A stretch of DNA of 64,000 bases, taken from contig NZ_PIPK01000001.1 of NCBI RefSeq assembly GCF_003987335.1, positions 310,001 to 374,000 of the forward strand. The letters run 5' to 3'. This stretch comes from Aliidiomarina maris. Lineage in GTDB: Bacteria > Pseudomonadota > Gammaproteobacteria > Enterobacterales > Alteromonadaceae. Position 1 is the stretch's first letter, and the number at the start of each line of letters is the position of its first letter. Positions 1-9,057 of the stretch are shown piece after piece. The notes under the pieces were generated by a model, which was given only the letters and a program-made list of their open reading frames with translations, did no database searches and had not been told where the DNA came from. A program made the translations under genes and the position numbers.

Positions 1-1104
1 TAATTGCTGGGTTGGGGTGTCGTAAACATCGGCAATAATTTCATCGATATGTGGCACTGGCACCTGCTCTGCCTCTTTCAACGCCGCAAGCACCGCTTCT
101 TTGACCTGCTGTTGCTGGGCATCGGTGTCGGCTTCGTTAATCCAGCCTTTGCTTAACAAATACTGGCGGAAACGCTTCAGTGGGCATTTATCACGCCACG
201 CGTTCTCTTCGTCACGGGTACGGTAGCCTGTCGGGTCGTCTGACGTTGAGTGGCCTGCCATGCGATACGACATGGCTTCAATCAATACCGGCTCATTCTC
301 TTCCACCGCTAAACGGCGTGCTTCTTGGGTCGCTGCGTACACCGCCAAAATATCGTTACCGTCGACACGAATGGTTTTCATACCATAACCCACGCCACGT
401 GGCGCAATACCATCACCGGCAAGCTGCTCAGCGACAGGGGTTGAAATGGCATAGCCATTATTACGGCAGAAGAAAATCGCTGGTACTTTAAGTACCGACG
501 CCATATTCAAACCGGCGTGGAAATCGCCTTCAGACGCCGCGCCTTCACCAAAATACACCAGTGTACAATGTCCTTCACCGGCTTGCTTCTGACCAAACGC
601 ATAGCCCGTCGCTTGCGGTATTTGCGTGCCCAACGGCGATGAAATGGTCATAAAGTTCAATTCAGCACAACCGTAGTGCACTGGCATTTGACGGCCTTTA
701 CCCAAGTCTTTGGCATTTGAGAACAATTGGTTCATAAATTGTTCAACGCTAAAGCCACGAAACGCCAGTGACCCTTGCTCGCGGTACTGACCCATAATCA
801 TGTCTTCGAACTGTAACGCTGCGGCTGACCCGATACTGGCAGCTTCTTCGCCAAGTGACGACAAGTAGAAGCTAATCCGGCCTTGGCGCTGCGCGGCTAT
901 CATGCGTTCATCCAGTACGCGAATAAACTGCATGGTGCTAAACATTTTCAGCGCTAACTCTTTGTCCAGTTCTGGCAAAGTCACATCAGGGTGTGGCACA
1001 CCATCTTGGTCGAGCAGCTGAAACATAGGAATGCGTAACGCGTGACCGTCGATCACTGTCATGGATGTAGTCACGTCAGGCTGTTGCGTGGTTTGTGTAG
1101 CCAT
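1..1104 (-). CDS. bkdA1: Branched-chain 2-oxoacid dehydrogenase E1 alpha subunit (3' end cut by window edge)
   Basis: Thiamine-diphosphate dependent E1 alpha subunit that decarboxylates branched-chain 2-oxoacids from Val, Leu and Ile. 368 codons run open to the window edge without a stop. The reverse strand gives a start MATQTTQQPDV, then the ThDP fold: FGEGAASEGDFHAGLN followed by FFCRNNGYAISTP, and later the GHSTSDDPTGYR loop. These match the mitochondrial and bacterial branched-chain enzyme much better than pyruvate dehydrogenase E1. The ATG at 1104 follows a purine-rich stretch (AGAGAGA). E1 beta and E2 genes would be expected just beyond base 1. The gene is missing its C-terminus only because of the window. 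Confidence 0.9.
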   Translation of the reverse strand, partial: MATQTTQQPDVTTSMTVIDGHALRIPMFQLLDQDGVPHPDVTLPELDKELALKMFSTMQFIRVLDERMIAAQRQGRISFYLSSLGEEAASIGSAAALQFEDMIMGQYREQGSLAFRGFSVEQFMNQLFSNAKDLGKGRQMPVHYGCAELNFMTISSPLGTQIPQATGYAFGQKQAGEGHCTLVYFGEGAASEGDFHAGLNMASVLKVPAIFFCRNNGYAISTPVAEQLAGDGIAPRGVGYGMKTIRVDGNDILAVYAATQEARRLAVEENEPVLIEAMSYRMAGHSTSDDPTGYRTRDEENAWRDKCPLKRFRQYLLSKGWINEADTDAQQQQVKEAVLAALKEAEQVPVPHIDEIIADVYDTPTQQL

Positions 1105-1195
1105 AATGGTCTCTCTTTCGTACTGAGCATTGGCTGTCTAGCGGTGCTAGCGCAACGCGCTCAGTCTTGAATGGATACTAGCGTAAATGTGCGTG

Positions 1196-1214
1196 ACTTT
1201 ACCTTTACGTCAAC
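1196..1214 (-). promoter_or_regulatory. Candidate regulator site upstream of bkdA1 (LiuR-like)
   Basis: On the minus strand the sequence TTGACGTAAAGGTAAAGTCA contains the ends TGAC and GTCA around two GTAAA units, about 90 bases before the bkdA1 start. It resembles my recollection of the motif for LiuR, the MerR-family regulator of branched-chain amino acid catabolism in alteromonads. Its TTGACG end could also serve as a -35 box, which would suit MerR-type control. The assignment is inference and the regulator gene is not in the window. Confidence 0.35.
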
Positions 1215-1307
1215 GTTGTTGCAATGGGGCTTACAGTCACAGATGTTAATTAGGTGTTCACCAGGCGCTACAGTTTTAACAATCTTCACCTCGGTTAAAA
1301 CACAGTA

Positions 1308-1329
1308 AGGCCAGCAAATACGCTGGCCT
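1308..1329 (-). terminator. Hairpin after astE
   Basis: A perfect 8-bp stem, AGGCCAGC and GCTGGCCT, with a 6-base loop lies 44 bases past the astE stop. On the minus strand it is followed by TACTGTGTTTT, a weak T tract. It may end astE transcription before the bkd promoter. Confidence 0.45.
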
Positions 1330-1372
1330 CATTACATTCAATACGCTCAGGTGGTAGCCAAGCGGCCCCTGC

Positions 1373-2416
1373 TCAGACCAGATCAAGCTGTTCGGCATTG
1401 ATTTGGCGTACGGTAATCAGCGCACGCTGGCCAATCGCTACCTTAGCATTTGGGAAAATAATCGCTTCCCCAGGCTCATTCGCATGAATGTCACTGTCAC
1501 CGTCGCGCGCAAGTAACTCACCGGCTTCAAACCATGTAAAATTAGCCACGTCATCAGCAAAACATAGCTCAAAGTGCTGCTGTGTACGGTTGATACTGCG
1601 CTGCACCTGATAAATATGGTGCTGCTTGGCGTCAAACTCACCTAACTGTAGCTCATCACCAGCAATTAAGCGGGCCAAGGTGTCGCGACAAGCCGCAAAG
1701 TTCTGTTGCGGGTTTTGCCCAAACGGACGCACTTTACCCAGCTCTACGGTGAATGCGTCCGCATCGAATTGGCGTACACTAAAGTAAGAAAATGTGGTGG
1801 TTGGCCCTTCATGGAGCAACACGGTATCGACGCCCATCGCCGCTAATAGTTGCAGCTGACGCTTTTTATACGGCTTACCATGAGTGAACGGGTAGACCGC
1901 AAATTTTTCATGGGCGGAATCACGTATCGCTGTGTGCATGTCGTAATGTAAGCGTTGCCGTGGACCACTGGGGGCTTCAGCAAAAAAACGTGCGACATAG
2001 CTTTCAATCGCTTTAGCCCGCACGCGCTCTTGATTGATTAAGCCCTCGCCCTCACTGTGGGCGCCGCTGAATAAGCGGTTCATATTCTCATCCACAAAGC
2101 GCTTACCGATATTGATTGCTGCGGGGTTGGCGATAATAAACAACACCCGATGACGGGGCACGAGCTTGCCGCTGCGTATGGCTTCTATCAATTCATCACA
2201 AATTTCAATCGGTGCAGTTTCGTCGCCATGCACCGCGCAGCTTAATACGATGTCCAGTGGGCCTGGGTTGGGTGGCGTGAATACCACAATACCGCTGTCC
2301 CAAACCTGCATCGTGATGCTGTCAATGGTTTGGCTAAACAGTATGGATTCGTCGCTCTCGATGCCCCACTCATGATCACGAGTGAAGGCAAGAAAATTCT
2401 GTTGTGGCTGTAACAC
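1373..2416 (-). CDS. astE: Succinylglutamate desuccinylase (AstE)
   Basis: Zinc carboxypeptidase-like enzyme that splits N-succinylglutamate into glutamate and succinate, the last step of the AST arginine catabolic pathway. The metal-binding HGDE motif is at residues 63-66, followed by the family signature ENMNRLF and the DMHTAIR motif near residue 156 that supplies the third ligand. At 347 residues it is slightly longer than typical AstE (about 320-340). It starts with GTG. The other ast genes are not in the window, so it appears to be a stand-alone gene here; an aspartoacylase-like role on another N-acyl amino acid cannot be excluded. Confidence 0.85.
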   Translation of the reverse strand: MLQPQQNFLAFTRDHEWGIESDESILFSQTIDSITMQVWDSGIVVFTPPNPGPLDIVLSCAVHGDETAPIEICDELIEAIRSGKLVPRHRVLFIIANPAAINIGKRFVDENMNRLFSGAHSEGEGLINQERVRAKAIESYVARFFAEAPSGPRQRLHYDMHTAIRDSAHEKFAVYPFTHGKPYKKRQLQLLAAMGVDTVLLHEGPTTTFSYFSVRQFDADAFTVELGKVRPFGQNPQQNFAACRDTLARLIAGDELQLGEFDAKQHHIYQVQRSINRTQQHFELCFADDVANFTWFEAGELLARDGDSDIHANEPGEAIIFPNAKVAIGQRALITVRQINAEQLDLV

Positions 2417-2455
2417 GGTTGTCGACCTTTCAATTTAAATGAGTGATAACGGCTA

Positions 2456-3262
2456 CTAATTCGCCTTAACTTTGTCTGCTGCACTGCCCGCCTTGGTATC
2501 TTCTAAGCGCGTGCTAATATGGCGCAGCTGGGCTTGACGCTCATCCTCTGGCATCGGGCCAGGTTCAAAGCCCTTGGTAGCGAGTAATGCACGTAAAACA
2601 CGCGAACGATATTCACGGCGATATAAAATATACACCACCACGGCGCTGGCAATAATAAAGAACCATGGGCTGGCAAACCAACATAAATAGGCCAAAGCAA
2701 AGTAGTATGCGCGTAAACCGTAGTTATATTCATGGCCTGCTTGGTCCAATACCTTAGCGGTATTGCGCGCATAACGGTCGCGGGTTTCTTCACTCACCGT
2801 CGAGCGGCTCATGGATGGTGCCATGCCTAATAACACTGATACAAAGCCAAATTGGCGAATCGACCAGGTGAATTTGAAAAACGCAAACACCAGAATCACT
2901 GCCATACCGGCGAGTTTAAGCAAGATTAAATTCGCACTTTGCTCAACGGTGAATGGCAGTTGATCGATGACGCGTACAAAGGCTTCGTTGGATGCTAAAA
3001 CGGTTAACACACCCGCGAGTACAAGGATCGTCGAAGACGCGAAAAATGTGACGTTGCGCTCGACATTACCCACCAGCGCTGCATCGGCAATATGGTTGTC
3101 CTTGTGGGTGACTGCGTACATCCAATCTACGCGTAGCGAGCGCAGAATACTTGATAAACAATGGGTTTGACGGGCTTTGCGACGGGCAAATAGTGAATAG
3201 CCCACCCATAAGCTGAGAAACCACAATAAGGCAATCACATCGAATAGCGGGAGAATATGCAT
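2456..3262 (-). CDS. DUF599 family membrane protein
   Basis: Predicted inner-membrane protein of 268 residues with about four hydrophobic segments (roughly residues 4-22, 72-92, 110-130 and 185-210). The RVDWMYAVTHKDNHIADAALVGN region is typical of DUF599 proteins, whose function is not known. The C-terminal 60 residues are charged and likely cytoplasmic. It ends 39 bases before astE and may be cotranscribed with it, but nothing in the sequence links it to arginine metabolism. Confidence 0.75.
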   Translation of the reverse strand: MHILPLFDVIALLWFLSLWVGYSLFARRKARQTHCLSSILRSLRVDWMYAVTHKDNHIADAALVGNVERNVTFFASSTILVLAGVLTVLASNEAFVRVIDQLPFTVEQSANLILLKLAGMAVILVFAFFKFTWSIRQFGFVSVLLGMAPSMSRSTVSEETRDRYARNTAKVLDQAGHEYNYGLRAYYFALAYLCWFASPWFFIIASAVVVYILYRREYRSRVLRALLATKGFEPGPMPEDERQAQLRHISTRLEDTKAGSAADKVKAN

Positions 3263-3347
3263 AGCGGCTTCCTTATGCGGTTAATTATGCCATCGCATCA
3301 TAGACCTAAGTAAAGCGCGCATCAAGGCAGATGAGTCTGTCAGCACA

Positions 3348-3382
3348 CCAGCCAAAGCAAACTAACTAGTTGCTTTGGCTGG
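3348..3382. terminator. Long perfect hairpin between the RND gene and the DUF599 gene
   Basis: A 13-bp perfect inverted repeat (CCAGCCAAAGCAA at 3348-3360 and its complement at 3370-3382) with a 9-base loop sits just downstream of the RND transporter stop. The T-rich stretch CTTTTAAT follows on the plus strand only; on the minus strand, in which both neighbouring genes are read, there is no T run. It may act as a 3' stabilising or Rho-assisted element for the efflux mRNA. Confidence 0.45.
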
Positions 3383-3395
3383 CTTTTAATAGTGC

Positions 3396-6300
3396 TTATG
3401 TCGAACTTACGGGTTCGTGGGTGTTATTTGTCTTCGGGCGGAAGATATTCTTTATATCTTCCAGCACGATATATAAGCACGGGATTAGTAATAAAGTGAT
3501 GACAGTCGCAAACAAAATACCGAACGCGAGTGAAATGGCCATCGGTATCACCAGTTGCGCCTGCATACTGCGCTCAAGCACGATAGGCAATAACCCTGCA
3601 AAGGTGGTCAGTGAGGTCAGCACGATAGCCCGGAAACGCGCACAGCCTGCATCGACCACGGCTTGACGCATGTTCTGTCCTTCCTGACGCGACTGGTTAA
3701 CGTAATCAACCAAGATTAAGCTGTCGTTCACCACTACACCGGCCAATGCGATAATACCGAATAACGATAAAATACTAACTGGCATGCCGAGGACTAAATG
3801 CCCCACCACTGCACCGATAATACCAAATGGAATCACCGACATAATAATCAGCGGTTGGCTGTATGACTTCAGTGGTATCGCAATAAGCGCGTAAATACCG
3901 AACATTGCAAAGATAAAACCCACTGCGAGTGCGCCCAATGCGTCTTGTTCTTCCTGACTGGCACCCTCTAAGCCCAAGCGCACATTCGGGTGACGCTCTA
4001 AAATGCTCGGAATGTGCTCGGCACGCAAATCACGAATAATTGCAAAGGGTTCAACATTGTCTTTATCAACCCGCGCACGCACATTCACTGCTCGCACGCC
4101 ATTGACGCGGCCAATGGTGCTGTAACCTTCTGCTTCGACGGCCTCAGCCACCACGTTAAAGGGGACTTCACGGCCATCTGCGGTGCGGATACGCATCGCT
4201 TCCAGGTTACCAATTGAGCGGCGTTCGCTTAACGGGTAACGCACCATCACGCGCACTTCTTCATCGTCCCGTTGAATACGTTGTGCTTCGGCGCCAAAGA
4301 ATGCGAACCGCACTTGGGTGGCTAAGTCTTGCAAGGTGATACCCAAAGAATCGGCCGCTGGCAGCAAACGTAGTTGAATTTCTTCTTGCGGGGCGCCAAA
4401 GGTGTCCGAAATATCAAACACGCCATCGTAGTCCGCCATCGCGGTCCGTAAATCAAGCGCCGCGGACGCCAATTGGTCTAAATCGCTGCCACTGAGCATA
4501 AACTCGATGTCGTAGCCGCCGCCACCACCAATTGAACCTTGGAAGTTCATCGCTTTGACGCCTACCATTTCTGGCACCAGCTCTCGCCACTGATTAACTA
4601 TCGCAAAACCATCAATTTCGCGCGCTTCCCCTTTTTCCAATTCAACAAAAATGGTGCCGCCGTCAGAGCCACTAATAAATGAGTTCACATGCCGAATCGC
4701 ATGCTCTTGATAGCGCTCATAATAATTCGCATCCACTTGGTAAATAGCTTCGCGGATTTGATCCAGTGCTGCAATCGTGCGGTCTTCATTGGTGCCCGGC
4801 TGCATTTCCAGGTTCATTTGCACAAAGTCACTGGGAATATTCGGGAACATAACCCAACGCACCGCGCCGCTACCAATCAGACCTATCACCAAAATCATCA
4901 TGGCCACAAAGGCTGCAATCGTGGTGTAACGATACTCAACGCACTTGGTCGCGAACGGGCGATACTTGGTTTCAACAAAACGCTTTAACTGGTTAGAGAA
5001 ACCATTGCGAAAACGTTGAAAGCGATTTTGCTTACTTTCAGCCGTGCGCGAGAATTTCATTTTGTTGATATGAGCTGGCAGAATCAGCTTTGACTCCACC
5101 AGTGAGAAGCCTAAACACAGCACTACGACCCAGGCAATTGACTGCCATATGCCTGCCATGGCGCCGTCAACCATCAGCATCGGCATAAAGGCAACGATTG
5201 TGGTTAACACCCCAAAGGTTGCAGGAATCGCAACGCGTTTGACCCCACGTATCACGTTCTCTTCACTCTTACCGTACTGTTCTATTTCTGAGTACGCAGA
5301 CTCGCCGATAATAATCGCATCATCGACCACTATCCCGAGTACCAGAATAAAGCCAAACAGCGATATCATATTCACCGACACATCAATCGCTGGTATCTGC
5401 ATCAGCATAAATGCGCCAAGGAAGCACACTGGCAAGCCGACCATAACCCAGAAGGCGAGGCGAATTTGTAAAAACAAACTCAATGCCAGAAATACCAGCA
5501 AAATGCCGACATACATATTGTTCAGCATCAGATCTAAGCGACCTTGCAAGTAGTACGAGCTATCCCCCCAGTACGCTACCTGAACGCCGGCTGGTAACTC
5601 CGAACCTTTACGCTCGACATAGCGTTTTACTTGTGCCGCAATATCTAAGTCACTTTGGTCACCAACCGACTGCACTCGTACCAAGGTCGATGGCATACCG
5701 TCGAATTCAGCAAACCCTCGTCGCTCGATAAAACCATCCTGCACTTGCGCAATATCGCCAAGTAATAAACGGGTACCATCGTCACGACGTAATAACACTA
5801 TCTGACTGTAATCATCCCCCACGTAACCTTGGTTACGTGCACGTAATAAAATATCGCCATTTGGGGTGCGAATTGAGCCGCCAGGCACATCCAGTGAGGT
5901 GCCACGAATCGCGTTCACCACGTCGTTAAAGCTCAGCCCATAACGTTGCAGATCTTGCTCCGACACCTCAACGGCGATTTCATAATCGCGGGCACCCACT
6001 ACATCGACCTGGCTAATGCCGCCAAAGCTGCGTAAGTCGTCACGCACTTCTTTGGCCAGCTGTTTACGTGCGCGCTCGTCGATGTCGCCGTATATCGACA
6101 GCCAAATTACTTGCCGTTGTTGCCGGGTTCGGTACACATTCGGCGGCTCAATTTGCGCTGGGAACGAGGTTATTGAATCCACCCGCATACGCACTTCATC
6201 CATGACCTCCTGTACGGTGTAGTCATTTTCAATTTCAATTGAAATGGACGCCAAACCTTCACGCGCCGTACTGCGGATATTCTTGATGCCTTGGGTGTTA

Positions 6301-6551
6301 TCCAGCGCATCTTCGATGCGAATAATGACGCCCTGCTCAACTTCTTGCGGCGCAGCACCGGGAAACGGTACCTGGATGGTAATCATATTGAGTTCAACGG
6401 TCGGGAACATTTGCTTGCGAATCGTCAACACTGACATGATACCGCCGATAATAATCAGCGCCATCAGCAAGTTTGCCGCAACCGTATTACGTGTAAACCA
6501 AGCAATAATGCCGGTTTGGGGTGATTGAGGAATAGGAGACTGTTGCATCAT
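3396..6551 (-). CDS. RND family efflux transporter, inner-membrane permease
   Basis: Proton-driven inner-membrane pump of 1051 residues, the usual length for the AcrB/HAE class. After a first transmembrane helix (about residues 25-43) come a large periplasmic loop, helices near 340-470 containing the proton-relay motif GIVVDDAIIIGE, a second periplasmic loop and the last helices from about 880 on. The two adjacent aspartates needed for proton transfer are intact. It overlaps the adaptor gene by four bases (ATGA), so the two are translationally coupled. No outer-membrane TolC-like gene is nearby; a shared channel is assumed. The substrate cannot be read from the sequence. Confidence 0.92.
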   Translation of the reverse strand: MMQQSPIPQSPQTGIIAWFTRNTVAANLLMALIIIGGIMSVLTIRKQMFPTVELNMITIQVPFPGAAPQEVEQGVIIRIEDALDNTQGIKNIRSTAREGLASISIEIENDYTVQEVMDEVRMRVDSITSFPAQIEPPNVYRTRQQRQVIWLSIYGDIDERARKQLAKEVRDDLRSFGGISQVDVVGARDYEIAVEVSEQDLQRYGLSFNDVVNAIRGTSLDVPGGSIRTPNGDILLRARNQGYVGDDYSQIVLLRRDDGTRLLLGDIAQVQDGFIERRGFAEFDGMPSTLVRVQSVGDQSDLDIAAQVKRYVERKGSELPAGVQVAYWGDSSYYLQGRLDLMLNNMYVGILLVFLALSLFLQIRLAFWVMVGLPVCFLGAFMLMQIPAIDVSVNMISLFGFILVLGIVVDDAIIIGESAYSEIEQYGKSEENVIRGVKRVAIPATFGVLTTIVAFMPMLMVDGAMAGIWQSIAWVVVLCLGFSLVESKLILPAHINKMKFSRTAESKQNRFQRFRNGFSNQLKRFVETKYRPFATKCVEYRYTTIAAFVAMMILVIGLIGSGAVRWVMFPNIPSDFVQMNLEMQPGTNEDRTIAALDQIREAIYQVDANYYERYQEHAIRHVNSFISGSDGGTIFVELEKGEAREIDGFAIVNQWRELVPEMVGVKAMNFQGSIGGGGGYDIEFMLSGSDLDQLASAALDLRTAMADYDGVFDISDTFGAPQEEIQLRLLPAADSLGITLQDLATQVRFAFFGAEAQRIQRDDEEVRVMVRYPLSERRSIGNLEAMRIRTADGREVPFNVVAEAVEAEGYSTIGRVNGVRAVNVRARVDKDNVEPFAIIRDLRAEHIPSILERHPNVRLGLEGASQEEQDALGALAVGFIFAMFGIYALIAIPLKSYSQPLIIMSVIPFGIIGAVVGHLVLGMPVSILSLFGIIALAGVVVNDSLILVDYVNQSRQEGQNMRQAVVDAGCARFRAIVLTSLTTFAGLLPIVLERSMQAQLVIPMAISLAFGILFATVITLLLIPCLYIVLEDIKNIFRPKTNNTHEPVSST

Positions 6552-7792
6552 GAACGCCCTGCCTGACTATCTTCATCCGCTTCCACAGCGCTGTCATCCA
6601 CACTGGCATCTTCGCTCGCTTCGGTGGCATCGCCCTCAATACGTACCCGCTGGCCTGCAATTGGATTATCCAACTGAGTCAACATCACGCGTTCACCAGC
6701 GGCTAAGCCACTTGATATGTAAACGGACTGACGGTCGCGTCGCTCAACAGTGACTTCACGACGCTCCAGCAAGCGTGGGGAATCGTCTGTGATCACCCAA
6801 GCATAACCACGTGAATTCACAGCAAACCGAGGCAGTTCGATAAGCCCATCCACCGACACCCCCTGGACCCGCGCTTGCACAAAGCGACCGAAGTTTAACA
6901 CCCGCTCATGGGTCGGACCGCGACGATTATAGGGGTCTTGAATTTCCACCACTGCATGGGTCACTTGGCTGCCTGCATCAAGCACCCCTTCGGTGCGCAC
7001 GATGCTGCCTGACCACTGATATTCACGCCCTGAAATTTGTGCATGCAAGGTCACACCTGGGCCAACTTCGTCGTCTTCAACATTGTCCGGCAAGTCGATA
7101 AAGGCCAAGTCAAAGTCGGTCAGCGGTAAACGTACCTCAGCGACATTGGTGCTTAAAAGATTAGCGACTACGGTGTTGGTCGTTACATATTGACCTAAGG
7201 TCACTTGGCGACTGCGCAATACACCATCAAACGGCGCGCGAATGCGAGTCCGTTCAAGGTTGCGCTCGGCCATCGACAAACGTGCTTCAGAAGATTGCAA
7301 TTCAGCCAACGCACTAGCCAACTGCGGCTGACGCAAACCCAACGCTGGAATTTCGCCTGCTTCAATCGAACGCCATTCGGATTCTGCCACCCGACCGAGC
7401 GCACGCTCCTCTGCAACGCCAGCCTGGGCGCGCGCTAGGTTGGCGAGTGCTTCTTCGCGGGCAACTTCATAGTCAGACGGGTCAATTTGCAAGAGCACTT
7501 CGCCAGCTTGAAAAAAGCCACCATCAACGAAACGGTCCGACACATGAACCACCTGCCCGCTCACTTCGCTGACTAAACTAGAGTCATACTTAGGCCGCGC
7601 TGTACCTTGGGAATCAACCATAAACTGTTGGGCTTGAGGCTGTACCATTTGGTACTCGACTAAAACCGCCAAACGTTCGGGAGTACCGCGCTGTGGGGCT
7701 GGACGCATGCTAAATAAAATGACAGCGATAATAACCGCCACCAACAGAATGATAATCGGGAGAAAAATTCGTTTCTTTGCAGCCATAACCAT
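6548..7792 (-). CDS. RND efflux periplasmic adaptor (membrane fusion protein)
   Basis: HlyD/AcrA-type adaptor that bridges an RND pump to an outer-membrane channel. One N-terminal membrane helix (about residues 9-28) anchors it. A lipoyl/barrel-sandwich half follows (PKYDSSLVSEVSGQVVHV, then LLQIDPSDYE), then a helical hairpin (about 95-170), the second half-motif RAPFDGVLRSRQVTLGQ, and beta-barrel domains. The last 30 residues are strongly acidic, rich in E, D, S and A, which is unusual for the family. First gene of the two-gene efflux operon, divergent from the patatin gene. Confidence 0.9.
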   Translation of the reverse strand: MVMAAKKRIFLPIIILLVAVIIAVILFSMRPAPQRGTPERLAVLVEYQMVQPQAQQFMVDSQGTARPKYDSSLVSEVSGQVVHVSDRFVDGGFFQAGEVLLQIDPSDYEVAREEALANLARAQAGVAEERALGRVAESEWRSIEAGEIPALGLRQPQLASALAELQSSEARLSMAERNLERTRIRAPFDGVLRSRQVTLGQYVTTNTVVANLLSTNVAEVRLPLTDFDLAFIDLPDNVEDDEVGPGVTLHAQISGREYQWSGSIVRTEGVLDAGSQVTHAVVEIQDPYNRRGPTHERVLNFGRFVQARVQGVSVDGLIELPRFAVNSRGYAWVITDDSPRLLERREVTVERRDRQSVYISSGLAAGERVMLTQLDNPIAGQRVRIEGDATEASEDASVDDSAVEADEDSQAGRS

Positions 7793-7823
7793 ATACTATT
7801 GCGGAATATTGGAAGTATTATGG
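7789..7823. promoter_or_regulatory. Imperfect inverted repeat between efflux operon and patatin gene
   Basis: CCATATACT and AGTATTATGG, separated by about 15 bases, form an imperfect inverted repeat that overlaps the 5' end of the adaptor gene's leader. Its position in a divergent intergenic region would suit a repressor operator, but no regulator gene is adjacent. Confidence 0.25.
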
Positions 7824-7896
7824 ATGAGGGGTTAAGGGCTGTCAGTAGGTAACTCGTAACCATTTGTAAATCAAATTAGGATAAGTGTAACGAACT

Positions 7897-9051
7897 GTGT
7901 CAAAGGTACACCACGTATACGAACCCGCATTAATGCTGACTGGCGGTGGCGCCCGTGCTGCATACCAAGTAGGCGTGTTGAAAGGCGTTGCCAGCCTTGT
8001 TCCCCGCGCGCACCCTCTTCCTTTTCGAATTCTCGCCGGTACCAGCGCAGGAGCCCTGAATGCAGCCGCCATGGCAGGTTACGCCTCAAACTTTCACCTT
8101 GCCGTCAAGAAAGTTGAGCAAGTTTGGGCGAATTTCTCCACCGACCAAGTCTATCGTTGTAGCACTGGAGAAGTATTCGGTCATCTGATCAGCCGCGTTG
8201 GGCGCATGTTTCAATCTGAAAGTAGCCACCAGCATGCGGCGAGCTTATTTGATAATCAACCTTTACGTGAATTGATTGAGCGCGTTGTCGACTTTAAGAA
8301 GGTTGATCGCCAGATATCTCGAGGCTACCTGCGTGCACTTGCAGTCACCGCGTCTTGCTACAACAACGGTCACTCAATTTCGTTTTTTGAAGGCCACCCG
8401 AATTACCATAATTGGAAGCGTGCTAATCGTGAAGGCGTGCGCACCCGCCTAACCAAAGAACATTTAATGGCGTCTGCGGCTATTCCGTTAATTTTCCCAG
8501 CGATTGAACTACAACATAAGTATTTTGGCGATGGTGCGATTCACCAAATATCGCCGCTAAGCCCAGCGATTCACTTGGGTGCCAGCAAGATTATGGTGAT
8601 CGGCGTCGACCAGCCGCATATGGAAGAGCATTTGCAACGCCAGTACACCCCTTCAAGTGCGACCATTGCAGGTCACTTGTTAGATACTATTTTTGCTGAC
8701 ACCTTGAACTCTGACGTTGAGCGTTTACAGCGTATCAATGGCACGATTCGTGAGTTAAATAAGGCAGGGGTTGAGCATCCAGATTTGCGTTTGGTGGATA
8801 CCTTAATTATCAAACCACAGTTAGATTTTAACGAACTAGCCCACCGCCATTACGAACGCATGCCCAAAGCGGTCAGACGCTTACTTGGCTTAGTCGGGGT
8901 CAATCACGACACACCTTCCAGTATTGTTAGCTATTTATTGTTTGAAAAAGAATACTGCCAGGAACTGATGGATATTGGCTATGCCGACGCGCTTAAACGC
9001 GAAGACGATATTCACCGCTTTTTGGAGCTTGGTGGCCGCCCTATTGTGTAG
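7897..9051 (+). CDS. Patatin-like phospholipase
   Basis: Serine acyl hydrolase of the patatin/RssA type, 384 residues. The oxyanion-hole motif GGGARAAYQVGVL is near residue 16, the nucleophile motif GTSAG near residue 48 and the catalytic aspartate in the DGA motif (FGDGAIHQ) near residue 210. The C-terminal third (about 290-384) has no recognised domain. The start is GTG at 7897 directly after an in-frame stop; the ribosome-binding site is weak and the ATG at 7932, just before the glycine-rich loop, is an alternative. No signal peptide, so likely cytoplasmic or membrane-associated; the substrate is unknown. Confidence 0.88.
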   Translation: MSKVHHVYEPALMLTGGGARAAYQVGVLKGVASLVPRAHPLPFRILAGTSAGALNAAAMAGYASNFHLAVKKVEQVWANFSTDQVYRCSTGEVFGHLISRVGRMFQSESSHQHAASLFDNQPLRELIERVVDFKKVDRQISRGYLRALAVTASCYNNGHSISFFEGHPNYHNWKRANREGVRTRLTKEHLMASAAIPLIFPAIELQHKYFGDGAIHQISPLSPAIHLGASKIMVIGVDQPHMEEHLQRQYTPSSATIAGHLLDTIFADTLNSDVERLQRINGTIRELNKAGVEHPDLRLVDTLIIKPQLDFNELAHRHYERMPKAVRRLLGLVGVNHDTPSSIVSYLLFEKEYCQELMDIGYADALKREDDIHRFLELGGRPIV

Positions 9052-9057
9052 CTCACA

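Noticed and set aside
5149-5553. 134-codon plus-strand ORF inside the RND gene
   Set aside because: Antisense to transmembrane helices; threonine- and isoleucine-rich composition follows from that.
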